From Glandiceps talaboti (lineage: Eukaryota; Hemichordata; Enteropneusta; Spengelidae), in contig NC_135550.1 of NCBI RefSeq assembly GCF_964340395.1, positions 5,663,101 through 5,725,100 on the forward strand: DNA of 62,000 bases. The letters run 5' to 3'. Positions within the stretch are counted from its first letter, which is position 1; the number at the start of each line of letters is the position of its first letter. Below, piece after piece: positions 12,301-22,215 of the stretch. Below the pieces are notes generated by a model. It was not told the DNA's origin. It ran no database searches and saw nothing but the letters and a program-made list of their open reading frames with translations. Made by a program: the position numbers and the translations under genes.

Positions 12301-14963
12301 AAATATACAAACGCGCTTTCATTTTCAGCCCACTTCAAACTTGGTGCAGCACTTTTGGAATCTGAGAGAAAAGATGATGCTCCATCACATATGAAGAAGG
12401 CCGAGGACTACTATGTCAAATCCTGCAGTGTTGGTGAAAAAGACAGTGATATCCACCTCTGCAAATGTGAGTTGTCATATATATTAGTTTGTTTCATTTC
12501 TAACAAATTTCATGAAATGAATGTCACAGACAAATTACTTTACAAATGCACAACACATAAAGTTTCTTACAATGTTATATTCCCATGTCACATCAGCCAA
12601 CTCTCCAATTTTCTAACTACTGTCTTATGGGTGACTTTTGGTGAGCCAGACGACAAATTGTATCAGTGTTAGTAAGAGGTTTGTCGCGCCAGGCGACGCT
12701 GTTTCAGGTTCGTGATTTTAATTGTATTTTCATTTTCAAGTATATTTTCTCATGGTACGGGAGCGTTCATATCGCTATGAAGACACGTTGTCTGGTTTAC
12801 CAACTCCTCCTGATGAAGAAACTAAAACATTCATTCAGGACAAACTGGAAAGGTGTCTAAACTTGTCAAGGAACTACTATAAGAGTTGTGACAAGGAAGA
12901 TGGTCTCTTCACTGCAATAGGTAATGTAAATCCACAACAAGTAGACCTTTTCTGAAAGTATAGAATATGTAAATTATTTTGAAAAATGGAAAGATTAGAA
13001 AGAGTACTAGTAAAATCGAACTAACATTTTATCTGACGAGGCACCTTAACTAACAGTTAAGACGAATTGTTGAAAATATTTCTGTGTTTAGAAACGGCAT
13101 TGGAGAATTTCTTATTTCGAATTTAGAAACTGAGAGTTAGTAATCGTTTTATCCAATAAGTATATTGTCATAATATACAAATATCGAATTTATGACAAAT
13201 AAATGCAACATTTTAACCAGAATAGCATGTCAATGCTTCCAATGTCTGGGAGAAGAATTTGCAGATTGAATACAATTTCCGTTACATGTCCTGTAATTCG
13301 TTCTCCAGCCTTATAATTGCTTACACTCCCAGAGTACATTTGGCATTCTATCTGTTAGATTATCATGTTGATTCTGCACATCTCATTCTCTGGCGTTTGT
13401 TGACTAAGAGAGAATCATGTCTTTGTATATGTTTTTTTTCTACACAGCAATGCGTGAATTAGGAGTTTTCTATCTCCAAATGAAGCAAAACAACTTTGAC
13501 GAGATTGAAAAACTCCTTGCAGACTCCTTAGAGATACAGAAAAGAGTGTTAAAGTCTGAGAAATACAGTGATCTTGACCACATAAGTATTGCTGTAGGTA
13601 AGTATTGAAACAGCCTGTTGACAGCCATTTCGATGAGAATGGCACATCTTTGTGGCCATGGATGTCATTGCCACTTTTTCCCCATTGGAGCTAAGCAACT
13701 GTACTGCTTTCAAATTGTTACTTTATTAGAAGTGTGAAAATAATGCACCTTCTATTTCAATCAGGAAATAATAATCTATCGCAGGTTTCTTTACAATTTT
13801 TCGCGAATTTCTGCAGAAACGTAATCTTGGCGCATGGTCAATTACTGACCATGTAAATGATAACGACTTACTGTCGCTGTCTTTCCATCGGGTGAAATAA
13901 CTGAATGTTTCCTTGTGTGGCCACAGATTTGATTCATCGAAGATTTGGTAAAAAGGGTATTGTACTGAGAGTCCAGATTTAACTGCATGTAATCGCTAGT
14001 AACTGACATTTTGGCATTTGCCCATTAACCAACTGCACCTAGATGGTTAAAATTTGGATAGATGGAAAAATTCAATGAAAAACAGTTTAACAATGTGAAA
14101 TGTCAAATATGACAAATCATCATAGTCGTTTCATAATGAAGACTACTGACAGCAAAGCGATGGAACGATGTATTTTTTTCTTAATTAAGGTCAAATGGTA
14201 CTTTGTTTAGATTTCGAAATTCAGCACAACCATTCTTTCCCCGTTAGGAATGACTGCCTTGGGTAGATTTTACCTGCTGAAGAAAGACGAAATGCACTAC
14301 CAATATGCGAAGGAGCTGCTGTTGGATGGATTGAGGATTAAAGAGAGTGTTCTACCAGAATTTGAAAATAATGGTAGTTTGAAACTAGGTGAAGTACACA
14401 TATTTCATCGATCATCATATGAAAATATACTTTTAATGAATGCTATTCAAAACCTTCACTTTGTATGTACATTGAAATTTATAGTCAATATTGACAGATT
14501 TAAAAAATATAATTAACAAGTACATTGAAACAGTCATGACTTTGAAAACAATAAGAAGAAAAAGTTTGCTTTTTGGGCAGCTACAACCGAGATAGTGCAT
14601 TTCTGTATGATTATGTGTACATGCACAACAGGTATAATTATATATTTGGTATACAATTCTTTGATCAGTGATAAAATAATATAATAATACACGTCATATT
14701 TTCTATTCCACTAGTCAGTCACAATGTTTATTCAGATGATTCTTTATTCCGTAGGTGTGTACTACTTGACTAGGTTGTATATGCAGTTGGGAGAAGCAAA
14801 CGAAATGCAAGTCTATAGAGAAAAGCTGGACCGTGCTTCGAATGGATCATTTGAGAAATTGTTCACAGAGCAAGACCAATTCATTGGTAATGATCCCTAT
14901 ATTGCAATTATTCTCAAGAGTCAATTCACAGTCTACAGAATTAGATTAATTGAACCTTACTAG
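2671..14963 (+). CDS. NLR-like STAND ATPase: NB-ARC plus TPR, nine exons
   Basis: Splicing 2671-2760, 3455-3637, 5441-5581, 8977-10432, 12329-12466, 12741-12920, 13448-13597, 14248-14388 and 14755-14963 gives 2688 nt, an exact multiple of three: 895 residues and a stop. About 90 residues precede the ATPase, with no death, CARD or TIR domain seen. The NB-ARC module has Walker A GLGGSGKT (about 95-102), Walker B WLMVIDNLDD (170-179), the HIIITSRD sensor (191-198), GFDGLPLAL (270-278) and, where plants have MHD, a YSIHPIVQQ motif near 487. Helical TPR-type sequence fills the C terminus. Family knowledge: such proteins bind ADP/ATP, oligomerise on ligand sensing and often act in innate immunity or cell death. 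The ligand and output are unknown. No frameshift or stop was seen, so the gene looks functional. Confidence 0.85.
2761..3454. other. NLR-like intron 1
   Basis: 694 bp of unique AT-rich sequence. A short open frame near 3029-3409 has no family resemblance and no splice support. Nothing else seen. Confidence 0.5.
3455..3637 (+). CDS. NLR-like gene exon 2 (pre-NB-ARC linker)
   Basis: The acceptor CCTTCAG ends at 3454 and the donor CATTCAT|GTAAGT starts at 3638; both ends are phase 0. The 61 codons include REPNPLFFGHEDKVEEIFKA, the typical short stretch just before the P-loop in STAND proteins (compare the usual FVGRE-type linker). The exon begins with ATG, so a transcript starting here would also be in frame. 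Confidence 0.75.
3638..4199. other. NLR-like intron 2, left part
   Basis: About 560 bp of AT-rich unique sequence. No genes, RNA or repeats recognised. Confidence 0.5.
4218..5175. mobile_element. Long near-palindrome (foldback element) in NLR intron 2
   Basis: The left half (from TTGGACCACAGGGGC near 4222) and the right half (ending CCCCTGTGGTTGGAC near 5168) are imperfect reverse complements over several hundred bases. They share GTTGAATGATTGA, GCAATATAACTTATTTTGTG, GATATAAAACTTTTT, TCACACTAG-like and other blocks. The centre is near 4780-4795 (GTGTGTGACGGTTTTTTGG). The left arm has an expanded (TTGA)n microsatellite and the right arm a short GATC-interrupted version. No clear target duplication was seen. 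Confidence 0.8.
4255..4385. repeat. (ATTG)n microsatellite
   Basis: About 27 tandem ATTG units with GATC interruptions at both ends; the matching position of the inverted arm (about 5095-5140) has only a few units, so the expansion came after the palindrome formed. Confidence 0.95.
5441..5581 (+). CDS. NLR-like gene exon 3 (Walker A / P-loop)
   Basis: 47 codons, phase 0 at both ends, with acceptor TTTTAAAAG and donor CGAATA|GTAAGT. It encodes VVNGLGGSGKTEIVVQYVKK and then YSDGVLWILAV, the P-loop, following helix and second strand of an NB-ARC ATPase. This single exon carries the nucleotide-binding lysine (about K101). Confidence 0.9.
6308..6345. repeat. (ACT)n microsatellite
   Basis: About 13 tandem ACT triplets inside the foldback element. 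Confidence 0.95.
7440..8110. repeat. 151-bp tandem repeat, about 4.4 copies
   Basis: Units begin with CGTATMAC at 7440, 7591, 7742, 7893 and 8044, a constant 151-bp period. Each contains CATAGAACACTGTCCTAATA, GAGATCTGT and CATATTGGAT. It lies in the core of the foldback element. Open frames on the minus strand here repeat the same peptide and are by-products of the array. Confidence 0.93.
8111..8245. repeat. (ACGG)n tract and GGACTTCGTCCGGCGGGGAC tail
   Basis: A GGAC/ACGG microsatellite followed by a palindrome-like tail (CCGGACTTCGTCCGG). It continues directly from the 151-bp array and probably forms its end. Confidence 0.7.
8666..8976. other. NLR-like intron 3, right end
   Basis: 311 bp between the foldback element and exon 4. 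It has a C/A-rich stretch (GCCCAGACCCAGCCCCAGAC near 8848) of no clear meaning. Confidence 0.4.
8977..10432 (+). CDS. NLR-like gene exon 4 (Walker B to winged helix and TPR start)
   Basis: A 1456-nt exon opening after CCAACAG (phase 0) and closing at GGCCACG|GTATGATG (phase 1). It carries Walker B, the sensor strand, GLPLAL, an acidic region near 370-400 (EEDLRSEDVDMDDIDVKK), the winged helix (LLHICAFLAP) and SIHPIVQQMVKLQL, then the first helical repeats. One uninterrupted exon of this size spanning ARC1/ARC2 is common in invertebrate NB-ARC genes. The frame reads on through the donor for about 45 codons into the intron; this read-through was excluded because the donor and the phase-matched exon 5 explain the gene better. 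Confidence 0.92.
10433..11489. other. NLR-like intron 4, unique part
   Basis: About 1.06 kb of AT-rich sequence without recognised repeats or coding. The segmental duplication starts at its right edge. Confidence 0.5.
12075..12250. repeat. Interspersed repeat with (ACAG)n/(AC)n core
   Basis: Contains CACGTGTACCAACTTTCATT, GAGCCAGCCATGTTTGAGAA, an ACAGAC/ACAC run and ACCTTCCTTATGG. The same repeat type is at 52588-52815 and, in reverse, at 45365-45500 (CCAAAACGGCTGGCTCAATT, CCTTCCGTAAGGG). Confidence 0.75.
12329..12466 (+). CDS. NLR-like gene exon 5 (TPR cassette, phase 1-1)
   Basis: Acceptor ATTTTCAG at 12328, donor GCAAAT|GTGAGT at 12467. Joined in phase 1 it restores a TPR-like helix pair (HFKLGAALLESERKDDAPSH, then MKKAEDYYVKSC). 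Length 138 nt, a multiple of three. A near copy lies at 52885-53013. Confidence 0.85.
12741..12920 (+). CDS. NLR-like gene exon 6 (TPR cassette, phase 1-1)
   Basis: Acceptor TTTTCAAG at 12740, donor GCAATAG|GTAATG at 12921, 180 nt. It encodes YFLMVRERSYRYEDTLSGLP, then TKTFIQDKLERCLNLSRNYY. The duplicate at 53631 has a stop in this exon; here the codon is TCA. Confidence 0.8.
13448..13597 (+). CDS. NLR-like gene exon 7 (TPR cassette, phase 1-1)
   Basis: Pyrimidine-rich acceptor TTTTCTACACAG, donor GCTGTAG|GTAAGT, 150 nt. It encodes AMRELGVFYLQMKQNNFDEI, then EKLLADSLEIQKRVLKSE, a clear TPR pattern (Leu-Gly-x-x-Tyr in helix A, Ala/Leu spacing in helix B). Confidence 0.88.
14248..14388 (+). 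CDS. NLR-like gene exon 8 (TPR cassette, phase 1-1)
   Basis: Acceptor CCCGTTAG, donor AAACTAG|GTGAAG, 141 nt. It encodes GMTALGRFYLLKKDEMHYQY, then AKELLLDGLRIKESVLPEF, again a TPR helix pair. Confidence 0.87.
14755..14963 (+). CDS. NLR-like gene exon 9 (last TPR and C terminus)
   Basis: Acceptor TATTCCGTAG at 14754, stop TAG at 14961-14963. It encodes GVYYLTRLYMQLGEANEMQV, a last TPR, and a C-terminal tail ending LIEPY. The duplicate at 56032 diverges in the last few residues and ends SSCC. Confidence 0.87.
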
Positions 14964-15120
14964 TAATGTTGACTACTGCATTTTCTCATGTTTTGTCCCG
15001 ATTGTATTGGACAAGTAAAGATATCTGAACGCAATATTGGTGCCTAGCAATATGTTTTGGCTGCATCATATTGTCAGGAGCCCTTTTCATGAAAATATAA
15101 CAGACCAAGTGATGAAATTT

Positions 15121-15126
15121 AATAAA
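15121..15126 (+). terminator. AATAAA polyadenylation signal of the NLR-like gene
   Basis: Canonical AATAAA 158 bp after the stop codon, conserved at the equivalent place in the 52-58 kb duplicate (near 56405). Confidence 0.55.
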
Positions 15127-15447
15127 GCTAAAAACCCACTGTTAATCACAACTTTGCTTTTTCTTCTTTCTGTTGTCTAGCTTACCCACCAGATCCTTTA
15201 TTTTGGATGGAGCAAATACGCTAGAACAGCGGGCTGCTGGATGGTAGTTTATGTACATATGACGTCCGAAAACTATGACGTGCTGTGTAGCATCCAGTGG
15301 ATGTTAGTCAAGTGTTAGTACAGTGGCATGGGTTGTCACGCAAGCTGATTTCTCGTTTGGGTTTTACTAGATGTGGTTAAAAATTTATCATTTCTTATTT
15401 GAGCGCTGATAGGAATACTTTGCATTCTCGGTAGATTATTTTCGTTA
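15127..15447. other. 3' flank of NLR-like gene
   Basis: About 320 bp of sequence also present at 56408-56721. No gene seen. Conservation between the copies reflects duplication. Confidence 0.5.
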
Positions 15448-15936
15448 GGGACCCTTCAGTAATTGCAGCGGAAGGGGAGAGCTGGGGGAAATTCAAAAGT
15501 GACCCTCCCTCAATTGCCTTTCTCTAAACATTAACCACCCCCAGTGAAATATTTTAAAATGGTGGGTTAAAATGCTGTCAGACGTGAAGAGGGATACAGT
15601 ACCCAGAATAAATACTCAATCCCACCACTACCGCCACATTGACTGTTTCCAGTACTACCACTAAAGTGAATTTGTGTGAAAGCACTGCTTTATTCCCGTG
15701 TCTGGATCTTATTAGTATGGCTGAAGGCCAGAACTCCCAAAGACTAAATTAATGCACTACAGACATTGTTGGGACTAACATTTCCGCTCAATCACCGAAA
15801 TCTTCCTACACTGTTCCCCCTCTACTCCTGTGAAACCCAATCCTTTTCCACACCATAACTAACGAGTGATTCACTATATGGTTGTCAGCATCAACTTTGC
15901 TCATATGTTTCTTTGATATTACGGTACAATGGAGGC

Positions 15937-18630
15937 CAGGGGGGGGGGGACGATACCTACCACGTGATATGGTTTGACCCCTAGAACAATAGAGCGTGAC
16001 CCCGCTGCACTACAACTTAGTATACAACTTACAAGCGAGTATTTCCCGTTTTTCAATGAATTTTGAGTGTATATGTAAATAATTTCTCAAGATAAATTCC
16101 ACATTTGTTGTAAAGCTATAAAGCATCATCCCAAACTGCTTAAATGATATCAAAAACGTCCAGTTGTGAAATTATTTATGTTCGAATGCAGGAGACAGGT
16201 CAAACTACTTAGTCAGAGCTTTCGACGAACGCTATTTTCCGATGGTTTTTTCACAGAAGAACACCATGTATTCAATGAAAAAAAATCATCATTTATACAT
16301 TTTGATTCATGACAATTTACGTTATATCTTGCCACCACTAAATGCTCCACGAATAATGACTATACGGCAGCGTCAAAGACTAGTCGAAACTGTCTTAATT
16401 TCAAGATGGCGACGCACGCCTCCTCATATTCCTATAAGGGGTGGACCATTTGATATCCTGGGGGGGGGGCTTGGAAGATTTCGGGGGGGGGGGAAGATGC
16501 CAAGTGGATTTGCTTGAAAAAAAATCCGGATATGAGTGGGTGATGGAAAAAAAAGATGGACCACTGCTTCTAGAAAAAAAATATCTTGATAGGGAAATGA
16601 TGCACAGGTTCGAGTATACTGTTCAACCTGCTCGTACCTCTCCAACCAGGACACTTGTCAAATCATGACAAACAGTTTCAAACACATGTCAGGGACCAGT
16701 CAGTTTCGTTAGCCTGTGGTACATATATATATTTGTTCTTGTCTCTTTCATAAATGGTTTAAATATTACTTCATGTAAGGGTTCAAACATAACTATACAT
16801 ACATTATACATATAATACATGTATTACCTAGCTACCACACTAGTTATATGTAATTTTTTGGCTGTTTCACAATCAGTGCTTCACTTATCTTGCATTTTGG
16901 GGCAAACGTGAACTTGACTGTTTTGTAACGGTAATCTTCATACTATTACTATTGGATAGTTTATAAAAGAACTTAATTATTGTCTGAAAGTGTCTGTGAA
17001 TGGCCTAAACATTGCCTTTAGAAGTAAAAATCCTCCAGGGCCCAAGAACCCCCCCCCCCATTCACACACACTCACACAAGAGGTACACATATTCCAGTGT
17101 CAAAGCTCTTCCTCTACAGCTTACTGTCAGATGCTATGAAACTTTATTCATGGGGTCAGTGACTTTTTGTTGGCCCAATGGAAAATAACACTGACACCCC
17201 CACCCCCCCAAGCTGGAGAAACTGACTGGTCTATCTAAATGTCTGAGCTCACCAATCAAGTTTCCGATTTGTATTTTCAGTGTGTCATCATACCATGGCA
17301 TAAAAACTGTCAATGATGTTTATTTAATTGAAAATCAAATATGTATGAAATATGTAGTTTTCTAAATAAAATCTGTGTGTGATAGAACAGCATCTTTTTA
17401 CTCTCTGTATTACCCTGTGTGAAAACCAAACAGAAAATTGTGGCAACAAATGTAGGCGTTCAACGTTGACGTAAAAAAAATCCGGATATCTCAAAGAAGC
17501 AAAGAAAAAAAAAGTTGCCAGCATAGGCGAAGGAGAAAAAAAATAATTCTCAGGCAAGCAGGTGGGAAAAAAAATAATGACTCTCCACCAATCTTCCAAG
17601 CCCCCCCCCCCAGGATATCGAATGGTCTACCCCTAATGTAACGTTGTACTAATAATAGTACCATACACTTTCGAACAAACCACTTTGCCAGAAATGCTGT
17701 TATAAATACAAAAAAAACACCGTAAATCTCACATTTTTATTTTATTTTATATAATACATTTTTTCATGTCATTGTCGTATAACTAGGGCCACCCTGGATA
17801 CATTATGCAGCGATCACATACTAGTATAAAATTTCTTACGGGAGTACTCCTCACACTCTCTGCAAGAAATGCGTCGAAGGCACAACCAGTTTCATTTCAC
17901 TGGGAACAGCACGTATCTGAAACAATACACATGTAAAAATGTTAAACAACTACATAGTTTACTTGTCGACACGAGTGAAACTTCATTTTTCAGTAAGTAC
18001 GGCAAGACAGAGAACGCAGAAAGAACGTAAACTTATGGGCGTTACACCGGGTGCGGTACGTTATGCCAGGCGTAGTGCACTGATCACCTGACCTCGAGCT
18101 TGCACACTAGCGTACTAGACGTAGACGTCGCTTGCTGGACGTTGAATGTCACAACTATCACAGTCATTAATTATCAATGGACATGTAGGTATCCAACAAA
18201 TGCTGCCTTGAAGTTGATTCTAGAAAATGGAATATCCATGTGCTTTTTTCATTTTGGTAAAAACGCGACCGCGACCTACCGAACTACAAATACAATGAAC
18301 TGCAGGCCGGCATGTATACGTACGGTACGGTATACACGGTCACGTCGCTGAATACTTTTCGATCTGATTTGGTACCAGTACACGTAATAAATTACGATGG
18401 CAAAAATAAAGGAAAGACGAATTTAAAACGTATGAAACGTGAAAATGTACGTACCTTGTCAATCTGTTGTCAACAGCGAATTTGTATCCAGCAGTACACA
18501 GTGGCCCCCAGTGCTAGGCGTAGGCAGGAAGTGCACTCGACAGTGTATCAATACTGAATGAGCTTCATTGCGCTGACGCGATAGCGTGTCACGTGACTGG
18601 CATCGTCTCTCCCCCCCCCCCCCCCCCCCG
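15937..18630. mobile_element. Non-autonomous hAT-like element with 8-bp target duplication (middle)
   Basis: ATGGAGGC at 15929-15936 and 18631-18638 flanks a 2694-bp segment. Its ends begin CAGGGGGGGGGG..ACGATACC and, read in reverse, CGGGGG..ACGATGCC. An 8-bp duplication with CAGGGG-like ends is the hAT signature. The copy at 57275 lacks the insertion and has a single site (ATGGTGAC at that place), which acts as an empty site. No transposase frame was seen. Confidence 0.85.
16438..17633. mobile_element. Harbinger-like MITE with TAA target duplication (innermost)
   Basis: TAA at 16435-16437 and 17634-17636 flanks inverted ends GGGGTGGACCATTTGATATC and GATATCGAATGGTCTACCCC, followed inwards by G or C runs and CTTGGAAGAT. 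Length 1196 bp. Interior sequence (16700-17000) recurs at 58210-58500, and a related end is at 23910. Confidence 0.85.
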
Positions 18631-19510
18631 ATGGAGGCAGTGGTGGAATCTGGTACCTGCTGTGAAATATGTGACACCGGTAGTAACAGCGATGGGATGC
18701 CAAATTCATGAAATAATGCATATTTAGATAGCTCATTGAATCAAAGTAAAATATAACCTGCCCTAAATCCATTTAAATATGGCCAGCCCACGAGAACCGA
18801 TTTGTAAAACGTGAACTCTCCCTAATACCCTGTAATTTCTAAAGGCGCCCTTATCGTGACGGGTGTATGGGTCACTTTAATTACAAGTTGAGTATAATCA
18901 AGATTCCCTCCCGTGTGACAAGTGGGCTACATACGGGGAAGTGAAAATGACATGATCTTTGTGAATCCCGGTTGTGAATATCTCTCTCAGTATGTGAATA
19001 AGTGAAAAAGTGACCGTTATAAAAGTAAGATATTTCCAGTAGGTTCTAGGTTTAAACAGATGTAAAAGTGACATGCCAGTATGAAATGTGCTCTAGGCTT
19101 TGAGTGGACCATTACACTCAATGTAACAGCAAATCTGAAAGTTCATTATCAAATTGCGATGCACTGTATTTGACCAGAGTTGAACATGTCTTTTACTGAG
19201 TTGATTGAAGTAGTGACGCTGTCATTAATCATTGGTACCTTCTAGGACAAGTTATTTAGTATCCAAACTTATTTCAAACCATTTCACCTAAATTAGCTAT
19301 GTTCAGAAGCTGTCAGGTTTGTTCATGATGTTTGTTAGCCCAAATTCGACTGGCCAATTTTAACGGACGAAGGCTGACGAGGAATATAGTAATGATACGA
19401 GTTTCTTGTGTGTGTCTAGCCATATATTCAATAAAGACAACCTCCCCCGACATTTGAACAAAAGTAACACCATAGGGGTATATGGACATCGAAATTTGAC
19501 AGGTAGGCAG

Positions 19511-21110
19511 TGATGTATGTCGTAAAAAGAAAGAATAATCATGTTTTCATCCCAAAAACACCCACTTGTGATCAAAGTGAAAGAGCAAAAAAATGACGAT
19601 AAAACTTCCTTAATTACATATCTGAAAATATATAGTTTTATATACTTATATACAACACGAACAAGAAGTAACCTGCCCACCCCAAGCCGTAAAAACTGAT
19701 CGCTCCTTTAGTTAAGTAATCTTCAAACCATTCTCAGTTCAAAATCAAGAAAAAAATAGCGATGACTCATAATGATGTGTAATAGAGAATACTTCAAAAT
19801 GGCCGCCCAACATGAAAACAAGATGCATATGGCGAACAAGCAGTTGATTGGAGGGTCTATGGAACAACCAATGTTCAGTATTAGGCTTCTTAACCACGAC
19901 TGTACTAATCTACCCGAATATCCCATGCAGCAACCAGCCTAACAAATAATGTTATGTTCTAATAGGTGTCAAACTGACCATGCAGCCTTCCAATGCTGAT
20001 TTATGAGACCAGCCACCTAATCCCATGTCAATAGTAAACATGTTATATGTTTCTGGCCAAAGCCTGGTATTTTATTAAGTACAAACAATTAACAAGTATC
20101 ACCATAACAACAATCGTTCAACTCTTCCATTTGATTTTTACAACTCGTAACATACAACTGAAGCATTGTCCTTACTTGCCATAATCATTTATATAATCCA
20201 TATCAAATGTAAAATAACACTGGTTTAATTATAAGACTAGCATGTTGCTTTTCCAACTGTAGTCAATTTGATTGTAATTACTAGTGTAATGAGATTGCCA
20301 CAACTGTGATTATCAATTGCTCTATTAAGTGAGAAGAAAACATTTGGTTGCTACCAGTTGTAATCTACGTAATACATCTGTTTGAACTTCTAATCACAAG
20401 TTCAAGGAGTGGCCTAAATGCTGTGATCAGGCAGGTACTGTCTCACAGAATAGTACAGACGATGAGTGCTGGCTGATAGCGTGGCACGAATGTCTGTATA
20501 TCTTACACATACTAAGTTCAGTAACGAGCTCAAATGAACCAGGAACAAGCTTACATGCAAGCTTTCATATGATATGATAAAGTTTTGAATAATTCAAACT
20601 ACTACATATTCATCAAAATTTAAATCACACGGAATGGGTCACCTATTTGTATATGTCTAAAATGTATTCTATTTGTCTTTGTTTAAGATTGGTAACACTA
20701 GCGTTGTACGTAACTACTGAAGGTACTATAAATATGGATAGTATCAGTTGTTTTCACACTATTATCTCACCCTGTGTAAGTAGTGTGTTTTAAGAAGAAT
20801 AGCAACACATTTATTTCACAAACAACAACAAATGTATATTCAGAAATCTGTCACATATACTTCACGTGAATTAGCAGACATGTATCCTGCTACTGGCTGC
20901 AAAACATCATATAGTCTAGTTCCTATACAATGTCGTTACCATTTACACCCCACTCACAGTATAGTCAAAGTCGTTACTCTAGAAGTCCTGAGATGCATGA
21001 GATGCAATTTAACATTCATCCACAGCCACTCACATGGTCATTAACGTCATGTCTTTGTTAATTAATAACAAAATTCTAACCAATAATACAGTCCCTCCTT
21101 AGTGTTTATT
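19511..21110. other. Intergenic region
   Basis: About 1.6 kb of mostly unique AT-rich DNA with no supported gene. A TATA-like ACTATAAATATGG is at 20727-20740, but no start exon could be tied to it. Confidence 0.45.
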
Positions 21111-21609
21111 GGAGCAGTTATGTAATATCCAAATATGGTATATTTTTCAGCTCAGGATGCTACTTATACACTGTTTATGTCACGCTAACAGTTGGGGTTC
21201 ACTGATTGGATGAACAACTTTTTGTGCTGATTGAGGGACTTTGACTAGACGTGGTTTAGTTAGAAACCACGTTGGCATCCAGACTAAACATCACACTGTG
21301 AAGAAGAGCTAATATTGAGGAGTTTGTAAAAATAAAAAGACACTTAGTATTTGTAACTACTTGACAGTATACATGTAGTTTTTAGCATAGCATAGCATAG
21401 CAGAGTGTATTATATGATGCATTTCTGTAGTGTCTACCTTAGCCTAGGTGGCCAAAATCTCCTCGTAAACGAGACTATTGGGTGAACCCAGACTAGGTTA
21501 TGGACCTTTACTGTGACAAGTCACAGTGTTCATATATAGACTTACCGTATTTATAATACTTGTACACCTGTGAAATAAACCATGTGAATGTCAGACAGAC
21601 ATACAGAGT

Positions 21610-21674
<65 letters not shown>

Positions 21675-22205
21675 ATGGAGAGAGACTGGAAGGAGGTATG
21701 GATGGGGAGACAGGAAGAATGGCGGATATTTTACAAATCATGTCTTTTGACAAATTGTGTTTAACAGACTACTAGTTAAATATTAACTATATATAACTCT
21801 AGACATATGCAAACAAGACAATAGAGACATTGTATTAAGGCTATGTTGAGAATTTAATAAACACAGGAAACTAAATGCTATGATAGGATGAAGCCTCTTT
21901 CATCTTCCCGCGAACGTGAAATGCGAGCATTGCTCTGACAATACACAATTGACAATTGAGACTTTGTAAATAAAATCAACGGTCACTTTAAAATTCAATT
22001 CATGGATCAAGATCAGTGTGATTATTTCCAAGTCTTTACTTATTTGTATTCCAAGTAGCATGAGTTGGACTTTAATCTGTGTATTTATTTCATAATTTCA
22101 TTTCGTTGCTGAGAGAAAAATACGTAGGGGGGCAACAGATGTATGTGCATGTTTATGTATCATGTTTTTGAACAAAGGCGATCGTTGATATAACTAAAGT
22201 TTCAT
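21111..22205. other. Intergenic region with short hairpin
   Basis: Contains a stem ACGTGGTTT/AAACCACGT at about 21250-21272, a small GCATA run at 21386 and the GACA microsatellite listed separately. No gene was seen. Confidence 0.45.
21611..21670. repeat. (AGAC)n microsatellite
   Basis: Fifteen perfect tetramers. They create Thr/Asp/Arg/Gln-type and Ser/Val/Cys/Leu-type spurious frames. Confidence 0.97.
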
Positions 22206-22215
22206 CAATGGAATG

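Larger units (their letters stand above)
15448..18850. mobile_element. Inverted-repeat DNA element, TTA target duplication (outer of three nested)
   Basis: TTA at 15445-15447 and 18851-18853 flanks ends GGGACCCTTCAGTAATT and AATTTCTAAAGGCGCCC, imperfect inverted repeats. The same element without the inner insertions is at 56722-57457 (736 bp). TWA three-base duplications are typical of PIF/Harbinger elements. It has no coding capacity, so it is MITE-like. Confidence 0.85.
11490..19510. repeat. Segmental duplication, copy 1 (with TPR exons)
   Basis: From CTCTAGCATCATTGC near 11493 to GGTATATGGACATCGAAA near 19480 the sequence matches 52006-58095 in the same orientation, with high identity by eye across exons, introns and 3' flank. 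The main differences are a 2.7-kb insertion at 15937-18630 here, and about 320-bp and 408-bp extra segments in the other copy. Confidence 0.93.
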
